This document shows, piece after piece, positions 22,196 through 35,373 of a DNA stretch of 64,000 bases. Position 1 is the first letter of the stretch. The number at the start of each line of letters is the position of its first letter. The stretch covers positions 28,808,326 to 28,872,325 of the forward strand of contig NC_059362.1 of the NCBI RefSeq assembly GCF_019703515.2, given 5' to 3'. Below the pieces are notes generated by a model that was not told the DNA's origin, ran no database searches, and saw nothing but the letters and a program-made list of their open reading frames with translations. This stretch comes from Myxocyprinus asiaticus. Taxonomy: Eukaryota > Chordata > Actinopteri > Cypriniformes > Catostomidae. The position numbers and the translations under genes were made by a program.

Positions 22196-23698
22196 GAACT
22201 GCCTATAGGCTATATGCTGTACTGACAACACTAAATAACATATAATATTGTAAAGATAATCTAATAAAATATGTAGCTGTGGGCTTTCCCATAAAAAACA
22301 AAAAAACATCCAGTAGCTCACGGAAATTGACTATGTAGTGGATTAAATCCACCACGTCACTGTGCTACAGTCCGCAGCGAGGACGGTCTCATACTGCAGG
22401 GCACCAGCTACAATTCTTGCAAGACAACAAAGTCTGCATAACTAATATATTCTAAGTAATTTATTGCACACTTAGGACTGCTTGCCAAGATTACATTCCC
22501 CACAATGGGGAAGCTACTTTGAAACTGTAGCTTTGAAAGCTACAAGCTACTCATAACTTAAAGTCAGATGCATCATGCCCATTCTGACTGACGTGCCCCC
22601 TTTTTGAGCCAAGAGGATTTTGATTAGATTATTTGAAATTGAAAAAATGAATTTACACCTTCGATGATAACATTTCATGATTATTGCATGTAAAAAAAAT
22701 GTCTGTGGCAGAAATCTTTATTCACCTGTCTAAATTTTGTCAGTCAAGTCGAGTCACATGTTCCGCTATATGCAACGTCCCATGACTGTCTCAGAGACTG
22801 TGCTCACGGGGAAGGTTGAGCACAAAGGGAAAGTGTGGTATTATGCTGACAAAAAGTAATTAATTGTACCAACTACAGTACAGTGCAGTTAATGTTTGCC
22901 AACTATGTCTGATCTCTGTGGAACAGTCAAACTATTTTTTAATAGTTTTGTTTTTTTGTATCAGTTGCTGTTCATTTCCTTTGGTGCTGAAATACATTTG
23001 ACAGGTTATTCTGTCTTTACATTCTCCTTTCCTCATGTTTAAAGAAAGCAGCAACTTGTATTTTAGTGTGAATCCTCTTCTTTTCAGTCATTATAAAAAC
23101 TAAGTAATGTATAGTAACTAAGTAAGTATTTTCAGTGGGAAAAAGGTGGCCGCCTGAACGGATGAAAGCAGCTCTTTTTGAGCTTGTTCATGAGACATCA
23201 GCCACTTTTTCTATATTTTTCAATAGCAGCTTTTTCGTGGCTGCTGTGTGTCATTAAACCATCTCAAAGAGATAACTTTAATCAGCGAGCATTTAGCTTT
23301 TATTTATTTAGTTCCCTTAAGCACAGTCTGATCGATCGCTCCCAGTACCCTAAATAGTGCACTGTGTGGCAATCTCTGTATATGGAATAGTGAACGTGTG
23401 AGCAATTTCACATTTCTAGTGTTCTATTTGTGGTTAAACTATTTTATGGGTAAATAACACTCATAGAGAAATACAAACCATTTTATTTAGTTAATTGTTT
23501 TATTAGCTATCACTGAACATGGAATACAATATTTACAGTAATTGTAAATTCCTTTCACCCAAGGTTGACTTTGGTGCCCCCTCAAAGAAAATAGGTGCAT
23601 GACACTCCTGCTTAAAGTAGCCAAACTACAAACAACATTGACGATTTTAAATAGGATGACATAAGACAATTAGAGTGACAACATTAAACTGAACATTT
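22196..23698. other. Noncoding sequence, nothing recognised
   Basis: This is 1.5 kb of AT-rich sequence with only short open frames. I see no element ends and no similarity to slc10a1 exons. It may be remaining intron 1 of the duplicated slc10a1 or unrelated insertion. Confidence 0.5.
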
Positions 23699-23789
23699 AA
23701 TAAATTTATACTAGAGTTTTAATACTTTTTATGTAATAAACCAGTGAGATTCGATACACCCTGATTCTTAACTGTTCTAGGAAGACAAT

Positions 23790-24050
23790 ATGTCAAAGAA
23801 TTCAAAATCCTCGGCCTCTGGAGACATTAAAAGACACTTACGTGCTCAAGCTGAAGCCCCTGAGCAACAGGCCGAAAGCCCGGGAATCAATTTGGCCAGT
23901 GAGGTTAAAGAGATTCGGCGTCAACTGTTGAACATATCGGAAATGCTAACGAAGGTCGTTGCTGTCTTGGAGGATCTTGCTGTAATACGTCGATCGATCA
24001 CTGCCATGGAGACGAAATTCACTGAGATGGTTTCAAGAATGGCGGATGCT
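23790..24050 (+). pseudogene. LINE copy C ORF1, N-terminal piece
   Basis: It starts MSKNSKSSASGDIKRHLRAQ and runs through a predicted coiled coil to MVSRMADA, where LINE copy B is inserted. The frame resumes at 27681 with EKRIDYLESSERELAAN. Confidence 0.8.
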
Positions 24051-24059
24051 TAAAAATCT

Positions 24060-27000
24060 TGGTCTTTCGGATATTTGGAGACTTTTGAACCCATCTGGTA
24101 GGGACTATACATTTTTTTTTATCAGTCCATAAGATTTATTCTAGAATAGATTTTTTTTTGATATCCAAATCCCTTATTTCTTCTGTCGTTGATTGCTCAA
24201 TTGGAAACATTTTAGTCTCAGATCACGCCCTGGTGAGTTTAGAGGTGATGCCACACATAGAGAAAAATAAATCATATAGTTGGCGCCTTAATGTGTCCCT
24301 TTTTTCAAAATCCTGATTTCCAACAAATGTTAAAAACTGAAATAAATGTTTATATGGAGACCAACTGGTCCTCAGTATCCTCTGTGGGCGTGGCTTGGGA
24401 GGCACTTAAGGCAGTTCTTAGGGGCCGGATCATACAGTATGCCTCATGCATCAAAAAATCCATAGCACGAGAAATTGTGGAGTTGGAAGGAAATATTAAA
24501 AGTGCTGAGGCAGAGCTGAAGCGCCGAATGTCATCTGATGGCCTCAGAGAATTGACCCGATTGAAATATAGATATAATACTATTTTGTCGCAGAAAGTGG
24601 AGTTTTGGTTATTCAGGGCAAGGCAGTCATACTTTGAGTCGGGTGACAAAGCAGGGAAGCTTTTGGCTAGATATATAAAGCAGAGAGAGTCTTTTTCTAC
24701 CATTCCCTCAGTGAAATCTGCTGGTGGTGAAATATTTACCTCAGCCATTGATATTAATAATGCTTTTAAAGAATTCTATATTGATCTTTATAGTTCCACG
24801 TCTTCATCTACTGATGAAGATATTAGAAACTTTGTGGAACCATTAGATCTTCCTAAACTGACAACTGAGCAAAAAAACTCTCTTGATTCTGAGATAACCT
24901 TGGAGGAGCTTAACGAGGTAATTAAGTCCCTACCTACTGGCAAGGCTCCGGGACCAGATGGTTTTGCCGCAGAATTTTTTAGATCCTATGCTACAGAACT
25001 GGCCCCACTTTTGTTAGAAGTTTATACTGGATCATTAAAGAAGGGAAAACTTCCTCCAACCATGACACAAGCCTGGATCAGTCTGATTCTTAAAAAGGAC
25101 AAAGATCCAAGCGAGTGTAAAAGTTACTGTCCAATCTTTCTGATCCAACTAGATGTAAAAATATTGTGAAAAATTTTGGCTAACCGATTAAGTAAGGTTA
25201 TGACATCTCTTATATATAGAGATCAGGTGGGATTTATTCGGGGCCGTAGCTCTTCTGATAACATCAGGCGTCTCATCAATATCATGTGGTCAGTGGCGAA
25301 TGAACAATCTCCGGTCGCTGCCATCTCACTTGACGCCGAAAAGGCGTTTGATATGGTAGAATGGGATTATCTTTTTAAGATTTTGGAAATGTATGGGTTT
25401 GGGAGTACATTTATTGGTTGGATTAAGTTACTTTATAAACACCCTGTAGCAGCGGTACAAACAAATGGATTAATTTCAGATTATTTTACTCTGGATAGGG
25501 GCACCCAGCAGGGTTGCCCTCTTTCCCCATTATTGTTCTGTCTCGCCCTGGAACCATTAGCAGCTGCGATAAGAAAGGAGGATGATTTTCCAGGGGTGAC
25601 AGCGGGAGGTGCGGCGCATAAGCTTCTGCTTTACGCAGATGATATTTTATTATTTGTCTCTGAACCTACTAGATCTATGCCTTGCCTCCACAGAATTATT
25701 AATTCCTTTTCCAAGTTCTCAGGATACAAAGTCAATTGGTCTAAATCCGAAGCTTTGGCGCTGACAGCATACTGCCCAGAGACGGCTTTCCAGCCGGGCG
25801 CCTTCCAGTGGCCAAAACAGGGCATTAAGTATTTGGGGATTTTATTCCCAGCAAATTTGTCTGATTTAGTTAGAGTTAATTTTGACCCTTTAATAAAAAG
25901 GTTTTCGAGCAATGTCAGCAGGTGGGCTTCATTACATTTATCGATGATTGGGAAGGTTAATGTTATTAAAATGAATTGTATTCCAAAATTCAACTACCTG
26001 CTTCAGTCTCTCCCTGTAGATGTCCCCCTCTCTTATTTCAAGCAATTTGATAGCATAGCGAATTCCTTTATTTGGAATGGTAAGCGCCCCAGGTTAAATT
26101 TCAATAAGTTACATAGGCCAATTGACAGAGGAAGGCTAGGCCTACCCAAGATTTTGTTTTATTATTATGCGTTTGGTCTTAGACATTTGGCTCATTGGTC
26201 ACTTCCACCTGAGAGGGCCCCTCCTTGGTTTTGTATTGAAAAGGAAGTTCTTGCCCCTATCTCGCCACTGCATAGCCTTTCGATTAAACTAGCCGGAGAG
26301 GTTAAGTCGCATCCCGTTATTTTGCATTTGCACTCGATATGGACAAAAGTGTCCAGAGTGTTTAATTCTGATATTTATTTAAATGTTGCCTCGAGCATAT
26401 GGCAGAACCCTAAACTATGTATTAATAAGTCCCCTTTTTGTTGGTCAGATTGGATTGTGAGGGGGGTTAATGCACTTGGTGACCTATATGAGGGTGGAGT
26501 ATTGAGATTGGTTCAACATTTTGGGATTCCCAGATCTCAGTTTTATAAGTATTTACAGCTTCGCCACCTACTCTGCACTATTTTTGGGAGTGGCACGCAC
26601 CCCCCTAAAGCGGCAGGTGCTTTGGGAGAGGTGATTGCTGCTTTTGGAAAAGGCCATGAAGCATCAGTGTATTACTCCCTACTAATTCAGAGTCTGGGGG
26701 ATGGAGCCTTGACTTCTCTCAAGAGAGTATGGGAAAAAGATTTGAATTTGGTATTGGAGGATGGAGTGTGGACTAAGATTCTTAAAAATGTCAAGTCTGT
26801 ATCTAGAGATGCAAGGGTTCGCCTTATGCAATTTAAGATTTTACATAGATTTTATTGGACCCCCTCTAGATTATATAGGCTTGGTCTTAAAGACACACCC
26901 ACTTGCTGGCGATGCCAGTCAGAAGTTGGAGACACTACCCATGTCTTTTGGGGGTGTGTTAGGATCCAGGAGTTTTGGTTGAGGGTTCAGAGGTATTTGT

Positions 27001-27327
27001 GCGATGTTTTGAACACTTTTTGATGTTTTGCTTTGTCCCAGACTCTGTATTTTGGGTGATGGAGCGGTCATGCATTTAGGGGACAATCATATAAAAAACT
27101 GGGTTATGACCAGTCTCATGATTGGCAGGCAAGTAATTTTAAGGGGTTGGAAGTCAAATGGAGCACCCTCTTTTTCGGAGTGGTGTGTGGAAATGGGGAG
27201 GGTAGCTGCATTTGAAGAGGCGGTAAGTAGAAGGCTGGGGTTGAGGGACTTATTTGCCAAAAAATGGGGCAAATATTTAGTTTTTTTGGGGGAATCTCGG
27301 GGAGGGGATGTGGAGAGTGTAGTTTAA
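24060..27327 (+). pseudogene. LINE copy B ORF2 (endonuclease C-terminus and reverse transcriptase)
   Basis: After an endonuclease remnant (SDHALVSLEV region near 24220), a frame from 24291 to 25166 covers the RT N-terminus with GKAPGPDGFAAEFF. It is stopped by TGA at about 25167 where copies C and D read on. From 25176 to 27023 it has [26 protein letters not shown], the catalytic YADDILLF (near 25636), and the C-terminal CWRC...H...C knuckle. A frameshift near 27015 moves the last 100 residues (to 27327) to another frame. The enzyme nicks target DNA and primes cDNA there. This copy is inactive but well preserved. Confidence 0.85.
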
Positions 27328-27354
27328 TCATGTATGTTTATTATTTTATTTATT

Positions 27355-27430
27355 TGTGTATGTGTATATGTGTATGTATGTGTATATATATATATATATG
27401 TGTGTGTGTATATATGTGTATATGTGTATG

Positions 27431-27480
<50 letters not shown>
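27355..27480. repeat. GTAT/TA/TTTA microsatellite in LINE 3' UTR
   Basis: Alternating TGTATG, (TA)n and TTTA runs lie at the same place as the much longer (TA)n in LINE copy E (39138-39270). Confidence 0.9.
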
Positions 27481-27495
<15 letters not shown>

Positions 27496-27680
27496 TGGAT
27501 TGTGTGTGTGTTATGTGGGACCACAGGGGTGTTCGTTAGGGGTCAGGGTGGGATTGTATTAGTAGGGTTTAAATGTAAAATGTTGATTCATTATATACAG
27601 TATGTGTTGAGTTTTGTTTTCACTGTCATATGTTCATGAATCAATAAAAATGTTAATTACAAAAAAGAATGGCGGATGCT

Positions 27681-28264
27681 GAGAAACGGATCGATTATCT
27701 GGAGTCATCGGAGAGGGAATTAGCTGCTAATGCGCTAGCGACCAACACAGACTTGGAGCATGTCTGGGAAAAGTTGGAAGACCTTGAGAATCATAACCGG
27801 CGAAACAACGTCCGAATTGTTGGAATACCTGAGGACGAAGAAGGCCGAGATATGGTGAAATTCCTAGACGGGCTCTTCCTGAGTCTGCTCAACATAACAG
27901 GCCATAAGCTGGAAATCGAGTGAGCTCACAGAGTTCCGGCTCGGAGATCCGTGGAAGGAGACAGGCCCGATCAATTCTGGCCAAATTTCTGAGATCATCC
28001 GATAAATATATTGTGTTACGCGAGGCGAGGAGTAAAGGAAGGCTTTCTTGGAAGAACCACAGCATTTTCTTGTTCCCAGACTTTGCGAATTCGACAAGAA
28101 AGAAACGTGATTGATCGATTCAAGGAATGCAAGAAACTCTTACATCAACGGAAGGTCGCTTTTGCACTGATGTTCCCGGCCAAATTGAGAATAGATACTA
28201 AGGATGGCCGCAAAATATTTACATGCCCACAGCAAGCGATGTCCTTCATAAAATCAATGGAATA
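27681..28264 (+). pseudogene. LINE copy C ORF1, C-terminal piece
   Basis: It continues the ORF1 interrupted at 24050. It has RRNNVRIVGIPEDEEGRDMV (RRM-like) then LEIE and an in-frame TGA at about 27921, followed by AHRVPARRSVEGDRP. One base is missing in GGCCCGATCAATTC, shifting the frame. The last part (RFKECKKLLHQRKVAFALMF onward) is readable to 28264. Confidence 0.75.
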
Positions 28265-28889
28265 AATAAGTCATTGTGTGATACTCTCTATGTAGCTGAG
28301 TGGGCATGAATCACTGAACATTCATTTGACTGTCTGAGGAAACTGACCACCTTTTTTGTTTATTTTTGTGCTGGTTCCGCCTAGCGGCTGGAGTTTGTTA
28401 TGTGGGATAACACTCCTTTGGGACAGTTTGTGGATGAATCTGAAAGTTCTTTGTGTTCTGTGGAATATTTCTTGCCTTTTTTGTTTCTTTTTGTGCTGGT
28501 TCCACCTAGCAGCTGGAGTTTATTTTGTGGAGGAACACATCTTCGGGACAGTTATGTGGATGAATCTACAAGTTCTTTGTGCTTATGCCTCCTATTGGCT
28601 GGAGTTTGTTTTATAGATTATTTTCTGTTGTATATTCTGTCTCACAAAATTTGTATAGAAGCACCAGGCTTGAGCAATCTGACGGCAGAGTTGTCGCGGG
28701 GGCTCTCGTAGGCGTACATGGACTGTTTGAGTTGGGGTTGGATGCCAGTTGGCGCTGTCGTTCATGGGGTTAAAGTGCACATTTTTTTGTTTTTTTGTTC
28801 GGGGCGAAGTTTGGGGTTTGATTGTTACACTAATGTTGGAATGTGGTCGTTATAATTTTATTTTTGACACACAATCTATTTTTTCTAAT
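28265..28889 (+). other. LINE copy C spacer between ORF1 and ORF2
   Basis: A unit of about 130 bp containing GCTGGTTCCxCCTAGCxGCT and GGAGTTTxTTxTGTGG occurs in tandem (from about 28370 and about 28497), with a third partial match near 28590. The same motifs occur in the spacers of copies A and D. Confidence 0.65.
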
Positions 28890-30286
28890 ATGTCAAACAT
28901 TAAAATGAGTGGATTGTCTCTCTCCACGTGTAATGTGAATGGGTTGGGGCACCCCATAAAAAGAAGGAAAGTTATTTCTTTTCTTAAACGTAAGAAATAT
29001 GATACTGTGTTTCTTCAAGAAACGCATCTTTCCCCACAGGAAGCTGAAAAATTTGGGAAGATATGGGGTGGACATGTTTTCTTTAGTGCTGGCTCATGTA
29101 GGAGCAGGGGAGTCATTACATTGATAAGTAAGCATCTACATTTCAAATGTCTCAGACAGATTAATGATAAATTAGAAAGAGTCATTATTGTTTTAGCAGA
29201 AATTCAGGGGCAAAGGTTGATTTTGGCTAATATTTACACACTTAACGCTGATGATCAGGGCTTTTTTATAGAACTTGTAGGGATGTTACAAGCCGCTGGC
29301 ACCCCTCATGATATAATATTGGGAGGAGACTTTAATCTTTTGATGGACTCAGTCTTTGATCATAGTGAAGCAAAAGTGTGTAAGCCTCCTACAGCAACAC
29401 TGACGCTTCACAGGATGTGTAAAGTTCTTGGTCTTACAAATATTTGGAGACTTTTGAATCCATCTGGTAGGGACTATACATTTTTTTCATCAGTCCGTAT
29501 GATTTATTCTTGAATAATTTTTTTTATTTTTTTTATATCTAAGTCCCTCATTTCATCTGTTGTTGATTGCTCAATTGGAAACATCTTAGTCTTAGATCAC
29601 ATCCTGGTGAGTTTAGAAGTGTTGCCACATACGGAGAAAACAAAATCATATAGTTGCCGCTTTAATGTATCCCTTTTGCAAAATCCTAAATTCCAACAAA
29701 TGTTAAAGGCTAAAATCAATATTTATATGGAGACCAATTGGTCCTCAGTATCCTCTGTGGGTGTGGCTTGGGAGGCACTTAAGGGAGGCACCATCTGATG
29801 GCCTCAGAGAACTGACCCAATTGAAATACAGATATAATACTATTTTGTCGTTGAAGGTGGAGTTTTGGCTATTCAGGGCAAGACAGTCGTATGACTCCAA
29901 AAAACTCCAAAAAAGTCAGGAGACAAGGCAGGGAAGCTTTTGGCTAGATATATAAAGCAGAGAGTGTCTTTTTCTACCATTCCCTCAGTGAAATCTGCTG
30001 ATTGTGAAATCTTTACCTCAGCCATTGATATTAATAATGCTTTTAAAGAATTTTATCTTGATCTCTATAATTCCACATCTTCGTCTACTGATGAAGATAT
30101 TAGAAATTTTGTGGAACCATTAGAACTCCCTCTTGATTCTGAGATAACCTCCGAGGAGCTTGGTGAGGTAATTATGGACTTGCCTACAGGCAAGGCTCCG
30201 GGCCCAGACGGCTTTGCTGCTAAATTTTTTAGATGTTATGCTACAGAACTGGCTCCACTTTTGCTAGAAGTTTATATGGACTCATT
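28890..30286 (+). pseudogene. LINE copy C ORF2, first part
   Basis: It starts MSNIKMSGLSLSTCNVNGLG with apurinic-endonuclease motifs QETHLSP, LANIY and LGGDFNLLMDS. The frame stops at 29513. RT N-terminal pieces follow in other frames with deletions, up to GKAPGPDGFAAKFF, before the antisense LINE inserted at 30287. Confidence 0.75.
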
Positions 30287-30572
30287 TTTTGTTATTAAAA
30301 TTTTGTATTGATTCATAAATTAACACAAGAAATACAACAACATCTATATAATGAATCAAAAACTTTTAACATTAAACCCCCACTATATCCCCTCCCCCTA
30401 CCAAACTCTCAAACCACCCTGACCCCCCTACGAACACCCCTGTGGTCAATAGAATATAGACACACACACACAGAAAACTAAAACAACAACATAAAATAAC
30501 ATACAATAATCAAGTATAATAATAATACAAATAAAAATAAAATAAAAAAAATAAATAAATAAATAAAAAACT

Positions 30573-33500
30573 TTAAATTACTCCCTCCACTGCCCCACCT
30601 CGAGATTCCCTCAAAAATGCTAAATAATTGCCCCATTTCTTATTGTAAGTTTCCCTAACCCCCATCCTAATACTCAACCCCTCCTCGAAGGCAGCCACCC
30701 TCCCCATCTCCGTGCACCACTCCGGGAACGAGGGTGCTCCATCCGACTTCCAACTCCTCAAAATAACCTGTCTACCGATCATCACACCGGTCAAAACCCA
30801 GTCCTTCATGTGCTTATCTACCAAATCCATGACCTCCCTATCACCCAAAATACAGAGTCTGGGGCAGAACAAGACCTGAGTGCCCAACACATCACACATA
30901 AAACTTTGCATCTTCAGCCAAAATTCTTGGATCTTAAGGCACCCCCAAAAAACATGGATGGTGTCTCCATCTTCAGTATGGCATCGCCAGCAGATGGGTG
31001 TGTCCTTAAGCCGATACAATCTAGAGGGGGTCCAATAAAATCTATGTAAAATCTTAAATTGCATAAGGCGAACCCTTGCAGACTTTATGTTTTTTAGAAT
31101 CCTTGCCCACACTCCCTCCTCCAATTCCAAGTTTAAATCTTTCTCCCATAATCTTTTAAGAGAATTTAAAGCTCGGTCCCCCAGACTCTGAATTAACAAG
31201 GAGTAATACACTGATGCCTCATGACCCTTCCCAAAAGCAGCAATCACCACTTCCAGAGTATCTGCCACTCTAGGGGGGTGTATGCTACTCCCAAAAACAG
31301 AGCAGAGCAGGTGGCGCAGCTGTAAATACTTATAAAACTGAGATCTGGGAATCCCAAAATGTTGAACCAAATTTTCAAAAGACCTCAATACTCCACCCTC
31401 ATATAGGTCACCAAGTGCATTATCCCCCCTCACAATCCAATCTGACCAACAGAAAGGGGACTTATTAATGCATAGTTTAGGGTTCTGCCATATGCTCGAG
31501 GCAACATTTAAATAAATATCAGAATTAAACACTCTGGACACTTTTGTCCATATCGAGTGTAAATGCAAAATAACGGGGTGCGACTTAACCTCTCCAGCTA
31601 GTTTAATCGAAAGGCTTTGCAGTGGCGAGATAGGGGCAAGAACTTCCTTTTCAATACAAAACCAGGGAGGAGCTCTCTCAGGTGGAAGCGACCAATGAAC
31701 CAAATGTCTAAGACTGAATGCATAATAATAAAATAAAATCTTGGGTAGGCCTAATCCACCTTTGTCAATCGGCCTATGTAATTTACTGAAATTTAACCTG
31801 GGACGCTTACCATTCCAAATGAAGGACTTCACTATGCTATCAAATTGCTTAAAATAAGAGAGAGGGACATCTACAGGGAGAGATTGTAGCAGATAGTTAA
31901 ATTTTGGAATGCAATTCATTTTAATAACATTAACCTTCCCAATCATCGATAAGTGTAATGAAGCCCACATGTCCACATCATTCGAAAACCTTTTTATTAA
32001 GGGATCAAAATTAACTCTGACTAAATCAGACAAATTTGCTGGGAATAAAATTCCCAAATACTTAATTCCCTGTTTGGGCCACATGAAGGCGCCCGGCTGG
32101 AAAGCCGTTACTGGACAGTATGCTGTCAAAGCCAAAGCTTCGGATTTAGACCAATTGACTCTGTATCCTGAGAATTTGGAAAAGGAGTTAATAATTTTGT
32201 GGAGGCAAGGCATGGATCTAGTGGGGTCGGAGACGAATAATAAAATATCATCTGCGTAAAGCAGAAGCTTATGCGCTACACCTCCCGCCGTCACCCCTGG
32301 AAAATCATCCTCCTTTCTTATTGCGATAAGAAAGGAGGATATACCACGGCTGCTAATGGTTCCAGGGCAAGACAGAACAATAATGGGGAAAGAGGGCAAC
32401 CCTGCCGGGTGCCCCTATCCAGAGTAAAATAATCTGAAATTAACCCATTTGTTTGTACCGCTGCTACAGGGTGTCTATAAAGTAACTTAATCCAACCAAT
32501 AAATGTATTCCCGAACCCATACCTTTCCAAAATCTTGAAAAGATAATCCCATTCTACCATATCAAACGCCTCTTCGGCGTCAAGAGAGATGGCAGCAACC
32601 GGAGATTGTTAATTTGCTACTGACCACATGATATTGATGAAACGCCTAATATTATCAGAAGAACTACGGCCTCGAATAAACCCCACCTGATCTATATGTA
32701 TAAGAGATGTCATAACTTTACTTAATCGATTAGCCAGAATTTTGGACAAAATTTTTACATCTAACTGGATCAGCGAAATTGGCTGGTAACTTTTACACTC
32801 GCTTGGATCTTTATCCTTTTTTAGAATCAGACTGATCCGGGCTTGTGTCATGGTTGGCGGAAGCTTTCCATTCTTTAATGAATCAGCATAAACTTCTAGC
32901 AAAATTGGTGCCAGTTCTGTAGCATAAGATTTGAAAAACTCAGCGGCAAAGCCGTCAGGCCCTGGAGCCTTGCCTGTAGGCAGGGACTTAATTACCTCAT
33001 CAAGCTCCTCCAAGGTTATCTCAGAATCAAGAGAGTTTTTTTGCTCATTCGTCAGTTTAGGGAGAACTAATGGTTCCACAAAGTTCCTAATATCTTCATC
33101 AGTAGACGAAGACGTGGACCTATAGAGATCAAGATAGAACTCTTTAAAAGCATTATTAATATCAATAGCCGAGGTAAATATTTCACCACAAGCAGATTTC
33201 ACTGAGGGAATGATAGAAAAAGACTCTCTCTGCTTTATATATCTAGCCAAAAGTTTTCCTGCTTTATCACCTGACTCAAAGTATGACTGTCTTGCCCTGA
33301 ATAACCAAAACTCCACTTTCTGTGACAGAATAGTATTATATCTGTATTTCAAACGAGTCAATTCTCTGAGGCCATCAGATGACATACGGCGCTTAAGCTC
33401 TGCCTCTGCACTTTTAATATTTCCTTCCAACTCCACAAGTTCTTGTGCTTTGGATTTTTTGATGAATGAGGCATACTGTATGATCCGACCCCTAAGAACT

Positions 33501-34390
33501 GCCTTAAGTGCCTCCCAAGCCACACCCACAGAGGATACCGAGGACCAGTTGGTCTCCATATAAACATTGATTTCAGTCTTTAACATTTGTTGGAAATCAG
33601 GATTTTGCAAAAGGGACACATTAAGGCGCCAACTATAAGATTTATTTTTCTCTATATGTGGCATCACCTCTAAATTCACCAGGGCGTGATCTGAGACTAA
33701 AATATTTCCAATTGAACAATCAACAACAGATGAAATAAGGGATTTGGATATTAAAAAAAAATCTATTCTAGAATAAATCTTGTGGACTGATGAAAAAAAT
33801 GTATAGTCCCTACCAGATGGGTTCAAAAGTCTCCAAATATCCAAAAGACCAAGATTTTTACACATCCTGTGAAGCATCAATGTTGCTCTAGGGGATTTGC
33901 ACACTTTTGCTTCACTATGATCAAGCACTGAGTCCATCAAAAGATTAAAGTCTCCTCCCAATATTATATCATGAGGGGTACCAACGGTTTGCAACATCCC
34001 TTCAAGATCTATAAAAAAGCCATGATCATCAGCGTTAGGTGCGTAAATATTAGCCAAAATCAACCTTTGCCCTTGAATTTCAGCTAAAACAATAATTACT
34101 CTTCCTAATTTATCTTTGCTCTGTTTGAGACATTTGAATTGTAGATGTTTATTTACCAATATAATGACTCCCTTGCTCTTACTTGAGCCAACACTAAAGA
34201 AAACATGTCCACCCCATATCTTCCCAAATTTTCCAGCTTCCTGCGGGGAGAGATGTGTTTCTTGAAGAAACACTATATCATATTTCTTACATTTAAGAAA
34301 AGTAATAACCTTCCTTCTTTTTATGGGGTGCCCCAACCCATTCACATTCCATGTGGAGAGAGATAGTACACTCATATTAACATTTGACAT
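30573..34390 (-). pseudogene. LINE copy D ORF2, nearly intact
   Basis: The ORF starts MSNVNMSVLSLSTWNVNGLG. The endonuclease domain has NVNGL, QETHL, GDFN and SDHALV. The RT domain has [40 protein letters not shown] and YADDILLF. The C-terminus has CWRCHTEDGDTIHVFWGC, a zinc-knuckle-like motif. Two lesions are visible: GAA to TAA after MWSVAN (32609-32611), and an inverted-duplication insertion at 32307-32340 that shifts the frame just before the YADD block. The domain order is that of L1-type elements, which carry out target-primed reverse transcription. Confidence 0.88.
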
Positions 34391-35373
34391 TTTGATATAG
34401 TAAAAAAAATAAATTGTGTGTCAAAAACAAAATTATATAGACCACATTCCCCAATAGTGAAACAATCAACCCCCGAACAAAACAAACAGAAAAAAGAAAA
34501 GCATGCGCATTAACCCCGCGCACGACAGCGCCAACCGGCGACAATCCCTCTAAACTCAAAAGGTCCATGAACGCCCACGAGTCCCCACGACAACTTTGCC
34601 ATCGGATTGCTCAATTTTGCCTCACAAATTTGTGAGGCAAAATTACATAACAGAAAATACTTTGTAAAATAAACCCAGTCAATAGGAAGAATGAACACTA
34701 AGAACGTGTAGATTCATTCACAGAACTGTTGTGTGTGATCTTCCACAAGACAAATTCCAGCTGATATAAAACCGTTCATATTCCTTGGACAGACAAACGA
34801 ATGTTCAGTGAGCCAGCTGTTATGAGTTCAGCGAATGACGTAATCATTCCAATGTCCCATAAAAAAAAATAAAATAAAATAAAAAAAAAAACTCAACAAA
34901 ACAAACTACAGCCAGCAGGAGGAATAAGCACGAAGAACGAACAGATTAATCCACAGCTGTTCCAAGGAGTGTTATTCAATAGAACAAGCTCCAGCCGCTA
35001 GGCGGAACCAATACAAAAAGAAACAACACCGGCATCCCTGTTCCCCGGATGGTTGAGTCAATTCACTCGGAGGCTGCATAAAAGTATATACCATGACTTA
35101 CATAATCCGTCGGCTTCATAAAAAATATCCTTTGTGTGAGCAGCATGTAGATATTTTGCCGTCATCCGTAGTGTCCACTCTCAATCTGTCCGGGAACTTC
35201 AATGCAAAAGTAATCTTTTATCAATGCAAAACTTTCTTTAAGGAAAAGTGTTATTCACAAAACAAGCTCCAGCCGCTCGGCGGAGCCAACGCAAAAAATC
35301 CAAAATGTCGCCCAGCATCCTCAAGAGTTAGTACAGCGAGTCAGGCCCACTCACATGAGAAACATCCAATGGT
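34391..35373 (-). other. LINE copy D spacer between ORF1 and ORF2
   Basis: It contains GGTTCCGCCTAGCGGCTGGA and related repeats on the - strand, as in copy C. No frame is recognised. Confidence 0.6.

Larger units (their letters stand above)
24051..27664 (+). mobile_element. L1/Tx1-like LINE copy B, inserted in ORF1 of copy C
   Basis: The 16-bp duplication AAGAATGGCGGATGCT flanks it exactly (24035-24050 and 27665-27680). It is 5'-truncated within the endonuclease domain, begins AAAAATCTTGGTCTTTCGGA, and ends AATAAAAATGTTAATTACAAAAA. The 3' UTR has a GTAT/TA microsatellite at about 27355-27480. Confidence 0.9.

Noticed and set aside
27264..27639. Three overlapping frames rich in Tyr, Ile, Cys and Val
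   Set aside because: They are translations of the GTAT/TA microsatellite in a LINE 3' UTR.
31909..32259. + strand frames within LINE copy D (also 33210-33563, 32931-33125)
   Set aside because: They are opposite-strand shadows of ORF2.
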